From contig JBCDDF010000001.1 of the NCBI GenBank assembly GCA_039180525.1, positions 62,001-126,000 of the forward strand: 64,000 bases of DNA, read 5' to 3'. Below are positions 44,089-53,207 of this stretch, in pieces. The translations under genes were made by a program, and so were the position numbers. How positions within the stretch are numbered: the stretch's first letter is position 1; the number at the start of each line of letters is the position of its first letter. This stretch comes from Halovulum sp039180525 (GTDB lineage Bacteria; Pseudomonadota; Alphaproteobacteria; Rhodobacterales; Rhodobacteraceae). The notes beneath the pieces are model-generated. The model saw only the letters and a list, made by a program, of their open reading frames with translations. It was not told where the DNA came from and did no database searches.

Positions 44089-44152
44089 TAGCCGCTGGAC
44101 TTCGCCGCCCGCGCGGCCTAAAGCCCCGCCGCGAACAGGCAGGGCAGCGGCC

Positions 44153-45970
44153 ATGAAACTCAGAAACATCGCGATCATCGCCCATGTCGATCATGGCAAG
44201 ACCACGCTTGTGGACGCGATGCTGGCGCAGTCCGGCGCCTATCGCGACAATCAGGCGGTGCAGGAACGCGCGCTCGACAGCAACGACCTGGAACGAGAGC
44301 GCGGCATCACCATCCTGGCCAAGGCGACCTCGGTCGATTGGCAAGGCGCGCGGATCAACATCGTCGATACGCCGGGCCATGCCGATTTCGGCGGCGAGGT
44401 GGAACGCATCCTCAGCATGGTCGACGGCGTGGTGCTGCTGGTCGACGCCGCCGAGGGGCCGATGCCGCAGACCAAGTTCGTCACCGCCAAGGCGCTGGCG
44501 CTGGGCCTGCGTCCGATCGTGGTGCTGAACAAGGTCGACAAGCCGGATGCGGAGCCCGACCGCGCGCTGAACGAGGTGTTCGACCTTTTCGCGGGGCTGG
44601 ATGCGGACGAGGATCAACTCGATTTTCCGGTGCTCTACGCCTCTGGCCGCAGCGGCTGGGCGGATGCGGATCTGGACGGCCCGCGGCAGGATCTGGCGGC
44701 GCTTTTCGAATTGATCCTGGCGCATGTGCCCGCCCCCGCGCAGGCGGCGCAGGCGGACGCGCCCTTTGCCATGCTCGCCACCACGCTGACCGCCGATCCT
44801 TATGTCGGCCGCCTGCTGACCGGCCGCATCGAGGCGGGCCGCGTGCGCCCGGGGCAAACCTTACATGCGCTCAGCCGCGACGGGGCGGAATTGGAACGGT
44901 TCCGGGTGTCGAAGATCCTGGCCTTTCGCGGCCTGACCCAGACCCCGCTGGAAGAGGCCGCCGCCGGCGACATCGTCGCCCTGGCCGGCATGACCAAGGC
45001 GACGGTGGCGGATACGCTGTGCGACCCGGGCGTCGATGCCGCGATCCCGGCGCAGCCCATCGACCCGCCCACGATCTCGGTGACGTTCTCGATCAATGAC
45101 AGCCCGCTGGCGGGGCGTGACGGCGACAAGGTGCAAAGCCGGGTGATCCGCGACCGCCTGCTGCGCGAGGCGGAATCGAACGTCGCCATCCAGGTGTACG
45201 AGGCGCCGGGCGGCGAGGGGTTCGAGGTCGCCGGCCGCGGCGAATTGCAACTGGGCGTGTTGATCGAGAACATGCGCCGCGAAGGGTTCGAATTGGCGAT
45301 CTCCCGCCCGCGCGTTCTGTTTCGCATGATCGACGGCCGCCGGCACGAACCCATCGAAGAGGTCACCGTCGATGTGGACGAGGCCTATGCCGGCGCGGTG
45401 GTCGAAAAGCTGAGCCAGCGCAAGGGCGAGTTGAAGACCATGGCGACGGCGCCGGGGGGCAAGACCCGGATCGTGGCGCATGTGCCCTCGCGCGGGCTGA
45501 TCGGTTATCACGGCATCTTTCTGACCGACACCCGCGGCACCGGGGTGCTCAATCGGGTGTTCCACGACTGGGCCACGGATCGCGGCGCGGTGCCGGGGCG
45601 CCGCGCGGGGGTGCTGATCTCGATGGAGACCGGGACGTCGGTTGCCTATGCGCTTTTCAATCTAGAGGACCGGGGCGCGTTCTTCATTGGCGGCGGCGAA
45701 CAGGTCTATCAGGGCATGATCCTGGGCGAACACAACCGCGACACCGATCTGGAGGTCAACCCGCTGAAGGGCAAGAAGCTGACCAATGTCCGTGCTGCCG
45801 GCAAGGACGAGGCGGTCACGTTAACGCCGCCCCGGCGCATGAGCCTGGAGCAGGCGATTGCCTATATCTCTGACGATGAACTGGTCGAGGTGACTCCGAA
45901 TCACTTGCGGTTGAGGAAACGTCACCTCGACAGCCATGAGCGGAAACGCGCCGCTCGGGCCGCAGGATAA
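44153..45970 (+). CDS. typA: Ribosome-binding GTPase TypA/BipA
   Basis: A 605-residue translational GTPase involved in ribosome assembly and stress adaptation. The G motifs are AHVDHGKTT (G1), ERERGITI (G2), DTPGHADF (G3) and NKVDKPD (G4); the EF-G-like domains follow, and the TypA-specific C-terminal domain ends with LRLRKRHLDSHERKRAARAAG. Length is normal. No Shine-Dalgarno of unusual strength is seen. Confidence 0.97.
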   Translation: MKLRNIAIIAHVDHGKTTLVDAMLAQSGAYRDNQAVQERALDSNDLERERGITILAKATSVDWQGARINIVDTPGHADFGGEVERILSMVDGVVLLVDAAEGPMPQTKFVTAKALALGLRPIVVLNKVDKPDAEPDRALNEVFDLFAGLDADEDQLDFPVLYASGRSGWADADLDGPRQDLAALFELILAHVPAPAQAAQADAPFAMLATTLTADPYVGRLLTGRIEAGRVRPGQTLHALSRDGAELERFRVSKILAFRGLTQTPLEEAAAGDIVALAGMTKATVADTLCDPGVDAAIPAQPIDPPTISVTFSINDSPLAGRDGDKVQSRVIRDRLLREAESNVAIQVYEAPGGEGFEVAGRGELQLGVLIENMRREGFELAISRPRVLFRMIDGRRHEPIEEVTVDVDEAYAGAVVEKLSQRKGELKTMATAPGGKTRIVAHVPSRGLIGYHGIFLTDTRGTGVLNRVFHDWATDRGAVPGRRAGVLISMETGTSVAYALFNLEDRGAFFIGGGEQVYQGMILGEHNRDTDLEVNPLKGKKLTNVRAAGKDEAVTLTPPRRMSLEQAIAYISDDELVEVTPNHLRLRKRHLDSHERKRAARAAG

Positions 45971-46226
45971 GGAGGTGACTTAAACGTCAGGAATTATGTA
46001 TGAATGGTGATCGGGGGAGGGAATGCGCGCCAAACGCGAGGCGCCGGGATTTAACCCAGAGTTGTCGTAGTTTGCTGGGACTCGCGAAATAGTGTACTAG
46101 GTGAGTGGGGCTGAAGGCGCCGTGCAGTGGAATTGGTGCGGTTCTGCTGTGAGAAATCAAACTGTGAAGAAGCAAGCTTAGGTTTGGTGAGATTGGCGAT
46201 GGAGGCCTCTGTATTGGGGGAGAACG

Positions 46227-46601
46227 ATGAAACATCCTGTTGATGCGCATGTCGGACAGCGCATACGGCACCGTCGCTGGATGCTGGGTATGACCCAGCA
46301 GCAGTTGGGTGATGAAGTAGGCATTAAGTTCCAGCAGATCCAGAAATACGAGACCGGTATGAACCGCGTCAGCGCGTCCCGTCTGTGGGATATCGCGCAG
46401 GCGCTGGATGTCGGGATCGATTTCTTCTTCGAGGGGCTCGATGCGGAATACGCCGAGGAGACCGCGCGCAGCGAGGCGATGCCGCGCGATGTCTTTGCCG
46501 ACAAGGAAGCGATGGAGCTGATCCGCTCCTACTACGCGATCCCAGAAGCGCAGCGGCGGCGGCTTTTCGATCTGGCGCGCGTGCTCAGCGACGTCGCCTG
46601 A
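46227..46601 (+). CDS. XRE-family helix-turn-helix regulator
   Basis: A 124-residue DNA-binding protein. The HTH spans about residues 10-64 (GQRIRHRRWMLGMTQQQLGDEVGIKFQQIQKYETGMNRVSASRLWDIAQAL), followed by a short C-terminal part rich in acidic residues (FFEGLDAEYAEETARSEAMPRDVFADKEAMELIRSYYAIPEAQR). This architecture is conserved in alphaproteobacteria as a stand-alone regulator. Its targets are unknown. The 256-base upstream region (45971-46226) is AT-richer than the surroundings and holds no gene; it probably contains its promoter. Confidence 0.9.
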   Translation: MKHPVDAHVGQRIRHRRWMLGMTQQQLGDEVGIKFQQIQKYETGMNRVSASRLWDIAQALDVGIDFFFEGLDAEYAEETARSEAMPRDVFADKEAMELIRSYYAIPEAQRRRLFDLARVLSDVA

Positions 46602-46624
46602 GACCGGGCGCGGCCGGCCCGACC

Positions 46625-46657
46625 GCGGGCGTCGTTGTGGGGGCGACGCCCGCTTTT
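46625..46657 (+). terminator. Rho-independent terminator after the XRE gene
   Basis: GCGGGCGTCG (46625-46634) pairs with CGACGCCCGC (46644-46653) around a 9-base loop and is followed by TTTT. It lies 23 bases after the stop codon. Confidence 0.8.
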
Positions 46658-46719
46658 CCGGCACTTTCAGCGCATCGGGGGCGCCCGCCTGTGGTCAGCC
46701 CCCGGTCCTGCGCCTAGAC

Positions 46720-46735
46720 TGAGCCACGTGGCTCA
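46720..46735. promoter_or_regulatory. 16-bp perfect palindrome over the hisN-like start codon
   Basis: TGAGCCACGTGGCTCA is a perfect palindrome that contains the proposed GTG start at 46728-46730. It could be a repressor site or, in RNA, a self-pairing element. No recognised regulator is linked to it. Confidence 0.4.
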
Positions 46736-47531
46736 GCATTTGTCAGATCCCGATCCGCTGCTCGATATCGCGCACCGCCTGGCGGAGGCGGCGGCACGGC
46801 ATACTCTGGCGCATTTTCGCACGCCCCATCTGCTGGCCGAGGACAAGGGCGGCGCAAGTTTCGACCCGGTGACCGCGGCCGACCGCGCGGCAGAGGCCGC
46901 TATGCGCGCGGTGCTGGCCGAGATGCGGCCCGATGACGGGATCATGGGCGAAGAGACCGCCGATCTGCCGGGCACCAGCGGGCTGACCTGGGTGCTGGAT
47001 CCGATCGACGGCACCCGTGCCTATATCTCCGGTCTGCCGGTCTGGGGCACGCTGATCGCGCTCGACCGCGGCGCGGGTCCGGTCCTGGGGCTTATCGACC
47101 AGCCCTTCACCGGCGAGCGGTTCGTCGGCAGCGCCGGCGGCGCGGTGCTGCGCCGCGGCGGGGCGGCGACGCCGCTGCACACGCGCGCCTGCGCCGAATT
47201 GGGGCAGGCGACGCTGTTCTCCACCTTTCCCGAGATCGGCAGCGCGGCCGAAAGGGCCGCTTTCCAGGCCGTCAGCAGCCGGTGCCGGCTGACCCGCTAC
47301 GGCACCGATTGCTACGCCTATGCGCTGCTGGCGATGGGCCAGATCGATCTGGTGATCGAGGCGGGGTTGAACGCCTATGACATTCAGGCGCCGATCGCGC
47401 TTGTCGAGGCGGCCGGCGGGATCGTGACCGACTGGTCCGGTGGGCCGGCACATGCGGGCGGGCGGGCTATCGCGGCCGGGGACGGGGCTGTGCACCGCGT
47501 GGCGCTGGAGATCCTGCGCGCGCATCTGTGA
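46728..47531 (+). CDS. hisN: Inositol-monophosphatase-family phosphatase, probable histidinol-phosphatase
   Basis: A 267-residue magnesium-dependent phosphatase. The metal-binding motifs are GEETADLPG, DPIDGTRAYISGLPVWGTLIAL and the late AYDIQAPIALVEAAGG. The ISGLPVWGTLIAL continuation favours the histidinol-phosphatase (HisN) branch over inositol monophosphatase. The start is uncertain: GTG at 46728 is the first in-frame start giving a family-like N-terminus (LLDIAHRLAEAAARHTLAHFR). There is no clear Shine-Dalgarno, and the codon lies in a perfect palindrome. Confidence 0.82.
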   Translation: MAQHLSDPDPLLDIAHRLAEAAARHTLAHFRTPHLLAEDKGGASFDPVTAADRAAEAAMRAVLAEMRPDDGIMGEETADLPGTSGLTWVLDPIDGTRAYISGLPVWGTLIALDRGAGPVLGLIDQPFTGERFVGSAGGAVLRRGGAATPLHTRACAELGQATLFSTFPEIGSAAERAAFQAVSSRCRLTRYGTDCYAYALLAMGQIDLVIEAGLNAYDIQAPIALVEAAGGIVTDWSGGPAHAGGRAIAAGDGAVHRVALEILRAHL

Positions 47532-47549
47532 GGCCGCGGCCGGTGAGAG

Positions 47550-47593
47550 ATTTCGAGCCTCCGGCGGGGAGTATTTGAGGAACAAAGAAGCCG
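47550..47593 (+). repeat. Short intergenic repeat with GGAACAAAGAAGCC, copy 2
   Basis: GCCTCCGGCGGGGAGTATTT...GGAACAAAGAAGCC follows the hisN-like stop. It matches the sequence at 39676-39720 read on the minus strand. Both copies lie near gene 3' ends. The rest of the 197-base gap to the hydrolase gene holds no recognised feature. Confidence 0.6.
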
Positions 47594-47728
47594 GCGGCGC
47601 GAAAATGTCGGGATGCCGGTTCGCCTCCGCCCGGCGCGGCGGGGTGGGTTCTTGGGAGGCACACGCCGGGCGCGGCGTTCGTTCGGGTGGGCCGCGCTGG
47701 GCGGGGGCGGCGCGCTGCCGTTCGGGGC

Positions 47729-48649
47729 TCAGGCGGAACAGAAGGCGTCGATTTCCCGCCAGATGCGGGTGCGGATCTGGGGCGTTTCCATCAGCGTCTC
47801 GTGGCGGGCGCCGTCGAGTTCGACAAGTCTGGCGCCGGTTTGCCGGGCGCTGTGCCGGCGGATGGCGCCGGGTGCGACGACACGTTCTTCGCCGCCGAGG
47901 AAGGTCAGGATGGGCGTGTCCGGCGCCGGTGCGGCGGCGAGCGCCCGGATCTCGGCCAGTGTTGCCGCCACCCAGCCCAGCGATGCGCCGCCCAGCTGCA
48001 GGTCGGGATGCGCGCGCAACAGGGTTTGAAACCGAGCGTATTGATCGGGGTCGGAGGTCAGGTCATTGCCGTCATAGGCATCGCGCAGCGCGACCGGCTC
48101 CAACCCGTGCCCGGGCAGCAGGCGATGGCCCAGGCGCAGGCGCGGGGCGGCGGCCAAAAGCGGCTCCAAGAGCCATGAGACCAGCGGCGGGCGCGGCAGA
48201 TCCCAAAGTGGGGCGCTGAAGACCGCGCGGTCGAACAGACCGCGCCCGAGCGCCCGCAGCCCGATCGCCCCGCCCATGGAATGCGCCAGCAGCAGCGTCG
48301 CCGGCGGCAGCCCCGCGGCCGCGACCCCGGCCAGCAGCGCGTCGAGATCCCGCTGATATTCGGCATAGGCCCCGACATGGCCGATGCGCCGGTCGGCCAG
48401 GGCGCGATCCGACAGGCCCTGGCCGCGCCAATCGACCATGGCCACGGCAAAGCCGCGGTCGCGCAGATCGCCCGCGACCTGGCCGTATTTTTCCAGAAAC
48501 TCGGTGCGCCCCTGTCCGACCACGACCGTCGTGCCGTCGCCGGCCCAGAAGGCCGCGCGCAGCCGCACGCCATCGGCCGCGGTCAGCCAGTCGATCCGAT
48601 CCGGCGGCGGCCCGCCCGCGCGTACCGCGTCATAGGGTGGTGCGGTCAG
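47729..48649 (-). CDS. Alpha/beta hydrolase (lysophospholipase/PldB-like), probable CTG start
   Basis: A 306-residue serine hydrolase. GQGRTEFLEKYGQVAGDL is the oxyanion region, the nucleophile elbow is LLAHSMGGAIG, and the catalytic Asp and His are expected near TFLGGEE and DGARHE. An in-frame GTG at 48568 would begin inside the first strand. Upstream, the frame continues with TAPPYDAVRAGGPPPDRIDWLTAADGV, a family-like N-terminus, and the only codon at the right place is CTG (48649-48647). That CTG overlaps the TGA of the SCP2 gene as CTGA, just like the ATGA couplings elsewhere. The family is sure; the CTG start is an inference. Confidence 0.82.
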   Translation of the reverse strand: MTAPPYDAVRAGGPPPDRIDWLTAADGVRLRAAFWAGDGTTVVVGQGRTEFLEKYGQVAGDLRDRGFAVAMVDWRGQGLSDRALADRRIGHVGAYAEYQRDLDALLAGVAAAGLPPATLLLAHSMGGAIGLRALGRGLFDRAVFSAPLWDLPRPPLVSWLLEPLLAAAPRLRLGHRLLPGHGLEPVALRDAYDGNDLTSDPDQYARFQTLLRAHPDLQLGGASLGWVAATLAEIRALAAAPAPDTPILTFLGGEERVVAPGAIRRHSARQTGARLVELDGARHETLMETPQIRTRIWREIDAFCSA

Positions 48650-48939
48650 GACAGGATCGCGCCGAGCTTCATCGCCTGACCCATGTCGCCCTCGATGGTC
48701 AGCTTGCCGGACATGTAGGCCGAGGTCGGGTTGGTATCGCCCGACATGATGCCCTGAAACGTCTCTGCATCCGCGCCCATGACCAGATCGGCATCCGCGT
48801 CGTCGGCGCTGACGCTGCCATCCTCGGCGATGCGCACCGCGCCCTCGCCTTCGATGTCGAACCGCGCGGTAAAGCCGATATCCTCGCCGCTCACTTTCTC
48901 CGACAGCGCCGACACGGCGGCATTGATAACGTCGCTCAT
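48646..48939 (-). CDS. SCP2 sterol-binding-domain protein
   Basis: A 97-residue stand-alone SCP2 domain: SDVINAAVSALSEKVSGEDIGFTARFDIEGEGAVRIAEDG at the start and the conserved TFQGIMSGDTNPTSAYMSGKLTIEGDMGQAMKLGAILS at the end. It forms a hydrophobic pocket for lipids or acyl compounds. The ATG at 48939 is preferred to a TTG two codons upstream. It precedes and overlaps the hydrolase gene, which suggests a joint role in lipid turnover. Confidence 0.9.
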   Translation of the reverse strand: MSDVINAAVSALSEKVSGEDIGFTARFDIEGEGAVRIAEDGSVSADDADADLVMGADAETFQGIMSGDTNPTSAYMSGKLTIEGDMGQAMKLGAILS

Positions 48940-49008
48940 GGCCAATCCCCCAAGTTCAGGCGAGGGTCACCCCTCGCATTTCGCCTCGCGCATGCTAATC
49001 TAGCGGTT

Positions 49009-49581
49009 ATGGGTAAGATGCAACCTTTGCTTTGCGCGCTGGGCCTGAGCCTGCTGACGATGGGTGCCGCGGGGGCGCAAAGCGTCGACCAGTTGACCGA
49101 GGACGCCGCGGAGTTGGAGCGGCTGCTGGACGCGCTGCGCGCGCCGGATCTGGAGACCTGGGAGGCGACGGAAAACAAGATCATCGGCATATGGGCGCGG
49201 TCCGGCTCTGCCACCGCGGATCTGATGCTGGAACGGGCGCAGACGGCGTTGGAGGAAGAAGATTACAGCCTTGCCGTCGAGCATCTGTCGGCACTGATCG
49301 ACCACGCCCCCGACTTCGCCGAGGCCTGGCACACCCGCGCGACGGCGTTCTATCACCTGGGCGAGCACGGGCTGGCCCTGGGCGATTTGCGCCAGGCGCT
49401 GGCGCTGAACCCCGACCATTTCGGCGCACTGACCGGATTGGGCGTGGTGCTGGAGGAACTGGGCGATTACGACGCCGCGCTGGCGGCGATGCGCATGGCC
49501 TATGCGCTGAACCCGCATCGCGACCGCGTAGGCGCCGCGATCGAGCGGTTGCGCTACGCCCTGGGCCGGGCGACGCTGTAG
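49009..49581 (+). CDS. Secreted tetratricopeptide-repeat protein
   Basis: A 190-residue protein with signal peptide (MGKMQPLLCALGLSLLTMGAAGAQ, cleavage near residue 22). TPR units follow: ADLMLERAQTALEEEDYSLAVEHLSALIDHAPDF, AEAWHTRATAFYHLGEHGLALGDLRQALALNPDH and FGALTGLGVVLEELGDYDAALAAMRMAYALNPH. It probably acts as a periplasmic scaffold. An ATG three codons later is an alternative start. Confidence 0.88.
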   Translation: MGKMQPLLCALGLSLLTMGAAGAQSVDQLTEDAAELERLLDALRAPDLETWEATENKIIGIWARSGSATADLMLERAQTALEEEDYSLAVEHLSALIDHAPDFAEAWHTRATAFYHLGEHGLALGDLRQALALNPDHFGALTGLGVVLEELGDYDAALAAMRMAYALNPHRDRVGAAIERLRYALGRATL

Positions 49582-49592
49582 CCGGCCGGGAG

Positions 49593-49613
49593 GTCCCGGG
49601 TCAGGCCCGGGAC
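49593..49613 (+). terminator. GC-rich hairpin after the TPR gene
   Basis: GTCCCGGG and CCCGGGAC form an 8-bp perfect stem around TCAGG, 11 bases past the TPR stop. There is no U tract, so termination is uncertain; it may be a repeated intergenic hairpin. Confidence 0.45.
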
Positions 49614-49657
49614 GCGCTGCACGCCCCTTTGGGCGCCACCCTGTCGCCGAGGTTGCG

Positions 49658-50047
49658 ATGCCTTTCAACAAGATACATGTGCCGGATGACCTTCCCGCGG
49701 CGACCTGCCAGGCGATCAATGACGCGCTACATCGCAGCCTGGTCGAGACCTGCGGATCGGCCGAGGACGATAACTTCTGCCTGATCTGCCGCTACGGTCC
49801 CGACGACCGGATGCTGCATCCGACCTTTCTGGGGCAAAGGGACCCCGCCGCGACGATCGTCATAGAGATCGCGCTGCTGGCGGGGCGGACCGATGACCAG
49901 AAGGAAGATCTGTTTCGACAGGTGCGCGGCCGCCTGGCCACGGCCGGGGTAAAGCCGGAGAACACGATTATTTTTCTTATGGAGAACAACCCGATCGATT
50001 GGAGCTTCAGCCCGGCGGGATCGGTGAAATCGGCGCTGTCTCTCTGA
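49658..50047 (+). CDS. Tautomerase-family protein
   Basis: A 129-residue protein beginning MPFNKIHVPDDLP, so Pro2 becomes the N-terminal catalytic proline after Met removal. GRTDDQKEDLFRQVRGRLATAGVKPENTIIFLMENNPIDWSFSPAG resembles the tautomerase/4-oxalocrotonate tautomerase-like superfamily, in the longer fused form. The substrate is unknown. Confidence 0.82.
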   Translation: MPFNKIHVPDDLPAATCQAINDALHRSLVETCGSAEDDNFCLICRYGPDDRMLHPTFLGQRDPAATIVIEIALLAGRTDDQKEDLFRQVRGRLATAGVKPENTIIFLMENNPIDWSFSPAGSVKSALSL

Positions 50048-50153
50048 AGCGTCCCCCGGTCTGCGCCACGGCGCGATCCGCACCTGGCGGGTACTGGCCC
50101 GATGCCGCCCAGAATGCTAGGCCAAACCCAGCGGCCGAATTTCAGGACCTAAG

Positions 50154-53100
50154 ATGACCCAACGCCCGGGGCCCGTGACCGCCGTTCTGGGGCCCACCAA
50201 TACCGGCAAGACCCATTACGCCATCGAGCGGATGCTGGGCCACGCCTCGGGTGTGATCGGCCTGCCGCTGCGGCTTTTGGCGCGCGAGGTCTATGACCGC
50301 ATCGTCGCCGCCCGCGGCCCCTCCGTCGTGGCGCTGGTCACCGGCGAGGAGCGCATCGTGCCTCCGCGCACGCAATACTGGGTCTGCACGACAGAGGCCA
50401 TGCCCACGGGGCTGGGCGCGGCGTTTCTGGCGGTGGATGAAATCCAGCTCTGCGCCGATCCCGAACGCGGCTATGTCTTCACCGACAGGCTGCTCAACGC
50501 CCGCGGCACGGCGGAGACGCTGTTTCTGGGCGCGGAGACCATGCGCGGCCGGATCGCCGCGCTGATCCCGGGCGTGCGGTTTCTGTCGCGCAGCCGGTTT
50601 TCCAAGCTGAGCTATACCGGCGTCAAAAAGATCAGCCGCATGCCGCCGCGGTCGGCCATTGTCGGGTTTTCCGTCGACGGGGTCTACGCCATCGCCGAGC
50701 TTGTCCGCCGCCAAAAGGGCGGTGCGGCGGTGGTGATGGGCGCGCTCAGCCCGCGCACACGCAACGCGCAGGTGGCGCTTTACCAGAACGGCGACGTCGA
50801 TCATCTGGTCGCGACCGACGCCATCGGCATGGGGCTGAACCTCGATATCGCCCATGTCGCCTTTGCCGGGACCGCGAAATTCGATGGCCGCCGGCATCGC
50901 CACCTGGCGCCGAACGAGTTGGCGCAGATCGCCGGCCGGGCGGGACGGTTCACCGCAGACGGCACGTTCGGCGTCACCGGCGAGGCCGGGCCGCTGGACG
51001 AGGACACGGTGGCGGCCATCGAAAGCCACCGCTTCACGCCCATCCGCAAGCTGCAATGGCGCAACGACCGGTTGGAATTCGGCACCACCGACCGCCTGAT
51101 CGCGTCGCTGGAGGCGCCCTCGGGCCACGAGGATCTGATCCGCGCGCGCGAGGCCGACGATTTGCGGACGCTTAAGTCGCTGTCCGCGGTGCCGGTGGTG
51201 CGCGACCGGATCCAGGGCGGGCCGGACGTGCGGCTGCTATGGGATGTCTGCCAGATCCCCGATTTCCGCAATGTCGCGCATGCCGAACACGACACGCTGT
51301 GCCAGCGCATCTTCGAATACCTGGGCAATGACGGGCGCATCCCCTCCGACTGGCTGGCGGAGCGGATCGCGCGCATCGACAAGCCCAATGGCGATATCGA
51401 CGCGCTGGCCAAGCGCCTGGCCTATATCCGCACCTGGACTTATGTCGCGCAACGCAAGGGCTGGGTCGACGACACGGACCATTGGCGGGAGGAAACCCGT
51501 GCGGTAGAAGACCGTCTGTCGGACGCGCTGCATGCGGCGCTGACGCAACGATTTGTCGATCGGCGCACCAGTGTTCTGATGCGCCGGTTGAAGCAGAAGG
51601 AGAGCCTGGTGGCGGTGGTGAATGACAAGGGCGAGGTCCATGTCGCCGAACAATTCGTGGGCCGGCTCGAAGGCTTTCGGTTCCGGCTCGACCCCGCTGC
51701 GGGGGCGGAAGAGGGCAAGACCCTGCGCGCGGCGGCGCTGCAGGCGCTGACGCCGGCCTTCAACCTGCGGGCGGATCAGTTCTACAACGCCCCCGATACG
51801 GAGATCGACCTGACCGAACAGGGCGGGCTGATGTGGGGCGAGTACGCCATCGGCCGGCTGCAGGCGGGCCCGGATGCGCTGAGCCCCGAGATCGTGCCGT
51901 TCGTCGATGACGAAGCCGGGGCAGAGATCGCCGACAAGGTGCGCCGCCGGTTGGGCCATTGGCTGGACCGTCGGGTCTCGACGCTCTTCGAGCCGCTGGT
52001 GGCCATGCGCGACGATCAATCCTTGGACGGTCTGGCGCGCGGCGTCGCCTTCCGGCTGGTGGAGACGCTGGGCGTGGTGCCGCGGGCGGAGATCGCGGCC
52101 GACATCAAGGCGCTCGACCAGACCCAGCGCGGGATGCTGCGCAAGCACGGCGTGCGCTTCGGCCAGTACACGATCTTTCAACCGGTGCTGTTGAAACCAG
52201 CGGCCACACGGCTGCGGCTGGTGCTGTGGGGCCTCGCGGCGGGGCTGGAGGAGTTTCCGGCGGCGCCCCCGCCCGGGCTGGTCACTGTGCCGGCGATGAC
52301 CGATGCGCCCAAGGGCTATTATCCGATGGCCGGCTACCGGCTTTCGGGCGCGCGGGCGATCCGCATCGATATGGCCGAGCGGCTGGCGGATCTGCTGCGT
52401 GCGCAGGACAGCCGCGCCGGGTTCGAGGCGACGCCCGATATGCTGTCGATCAGCGGCCTGACATTGGAGCAGTTCGCCGATCTGATGCAGGGGCTGGGTT
52501 ATGCCGCTGCGCGTGGTGAACGGCCGAAACCGCCGCCCGCGCCGCGCCCTGCGGCGGCGGACGTGCCGACGGGGGAGACCACGGCAGCCGATCCCTCGAC
52601 GGGGCCAGAGGGCGCCGCCGCCGCCGAGGATACACCGCCGGCAGCGGCTGCCACCTTGGGCGATGCTCCGACAGAGCCGCTGGCAGACGCTCCGCCAGCC
52701 GCGCGAGCCGACCGGCCTGCAGAGACTCCAATTGCCGAGGTGCCGATGGCCGAGGCGCCGGTGACGGACGCACCAGAGAGCCCGGCGGCCCCAGCCGCCG
52801 GCGAACAGGGCCCCGCGCCGGCGCCTGGCCCCGCGCCTGCCATCGCGCCTGAGACGCCCCAGAGCCCCCCGGAATCCCAGGAGCCCGAAGCCGTCCGGCA
52901 AGCCGTGGAAACCGCCCCGGCGGACACCGCCGGTTCCGCCCCGGCGGAGGACGCGGAACCCGAAACCGAGGTCTTCTACACCTTCACCTGGGCCCCGCGC
53001 CGCAGTGGCGGCGAGCCGCGGGGCGGCCGCGCGCAGGGCAAACGCCGGCCCGGCGGCGCCGGTAAGCCCCAGGGCAAGCCCAAACAGCACCGCGGCAAGG

Positions 53101-53207
53101 GCGGTGGTGGCGGTGCGGCCAAGGCCGGCCCGCCGCCGCGCCGCGACAAACCGATCGACCCCGACAGCCCCTTCGCCGCGCTTATGGCGCTCAAGGAAAA
53201 GGGGTGA
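50154..53207 (+). CDS. Suv3-like DEAD/DEAH-box RNA/DNA helicase
   Basis: A 1,017-residue helicase similar to mitochondrial Suv3. Motif I is GPTNTGKTHYAIERML, motif II DEIQLCADPERG, motif III-like LFLGAETMRG, and motif VI QIAGRAGRF, all within the first 280 residues. A conserved helical core continues to about residue 785. It is followed by a roughly 150-residue Ala/Pro/Glu low-complexity linker and a basic Gly/Lys/Arg-rich tail ending DPDSPFAALMALKEKG. It unwinds RNA duplexes and probably acts in RNA decay. It overlaps the S4-protein gene by GTGA. Confidence 0.92.
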   Translation: MTQRPGPVTAVLGPTNTGKTHYAIERMLGHASGVIGLPLRLLAREVYDRIVAARGPSVVALVTGEERIVPPRTQYWVCTTEAMPTGLGAAFLAVDEIQLCADPERGYVFTDRLLNARGTAETLFLGAETMRGRIAALIPGVRFLSRSRFSKLSYTGVKKISRMPPRSAIVGFSVDGVYAIAELVRRQKGGAAVVMGALSPRTRNAQVALYQNGDVDHLVATDAIGMGLNLDIAHVAFAGTAKFDGRRHRHLAPNELAQIAGRAGRFTADGTFGVTGEAGPLDEDTVAAIESHRFTPIRKLQWRNDRLEFGTTDRLIASLEAPSGHEDLIRAREADDLRTLKSLSAVPVVRDRIQGGPDVRLLWDVCQIPDFRNVAHAEHDTLCQRIFEYLGNDGRIPSDWLAERIARIDKPNGDIDALAKRLAYIRTWTYVAQRKGWVDDTDHWREETRAVEDRLSDALHAALTQRFVDRRTSVLMRRLKQKESLVAVVNDKGEVHVAEQFVGRLEGFRFRLDPAAGAEEGKTLRAAALQALTPAFNLRADQFYNAPDTEIDLTEQGGLMWGEYAIGRLQAGPDALSPEIVPFVDDEAGAEIADKVRRRLGHWLDRRVSTLFEPLVAMRDDQSLDGLARGVAFRLVETLGVVPRAEIAADIKALDQTQRGMLRKHGVRFGQYTIFQPVLLKPAATRLRLVLWGLAAGLEEFPAAPPPGLVTVPAMTDAPKGYYPMAGYRLSGARAIRIDMAERLADLLRAQDSRAGFEATPDMLSISGLTLEQFADLMQGLGYAAARGERPKPPPAPRPAAADVPTGETTAADPSTGPEGAAAAEDTPPAAAATLGDAPTEPLADAPPAARADRPAETPIAEVPMAEAPVTDAPESPAAPAAGEQGPAPAPGPAPAIAPETPQSPPESQEPEAVRQAVETAPADTAGSAPAEDAEPETEVFYTFTWAPRRSGGEPRGGRAQGKRRPGGAGKPQGKPKQHRGKGGGGGAAKAGPPPRRDKPIDPDSPFAALMALKEKG

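Noticed and set aside
45987..46664. A minus-strand 225-codon frame over the XRE gene
   Set aside because: It is antisense to a regulator with a clear HTH domain and has no family features.
51237..53090. A minus-strand open frame of 617 codons
   Set aside because: It is antisense to the Suv3-like helicase, with repetitive Gly/Arg composition and no recognisable family.
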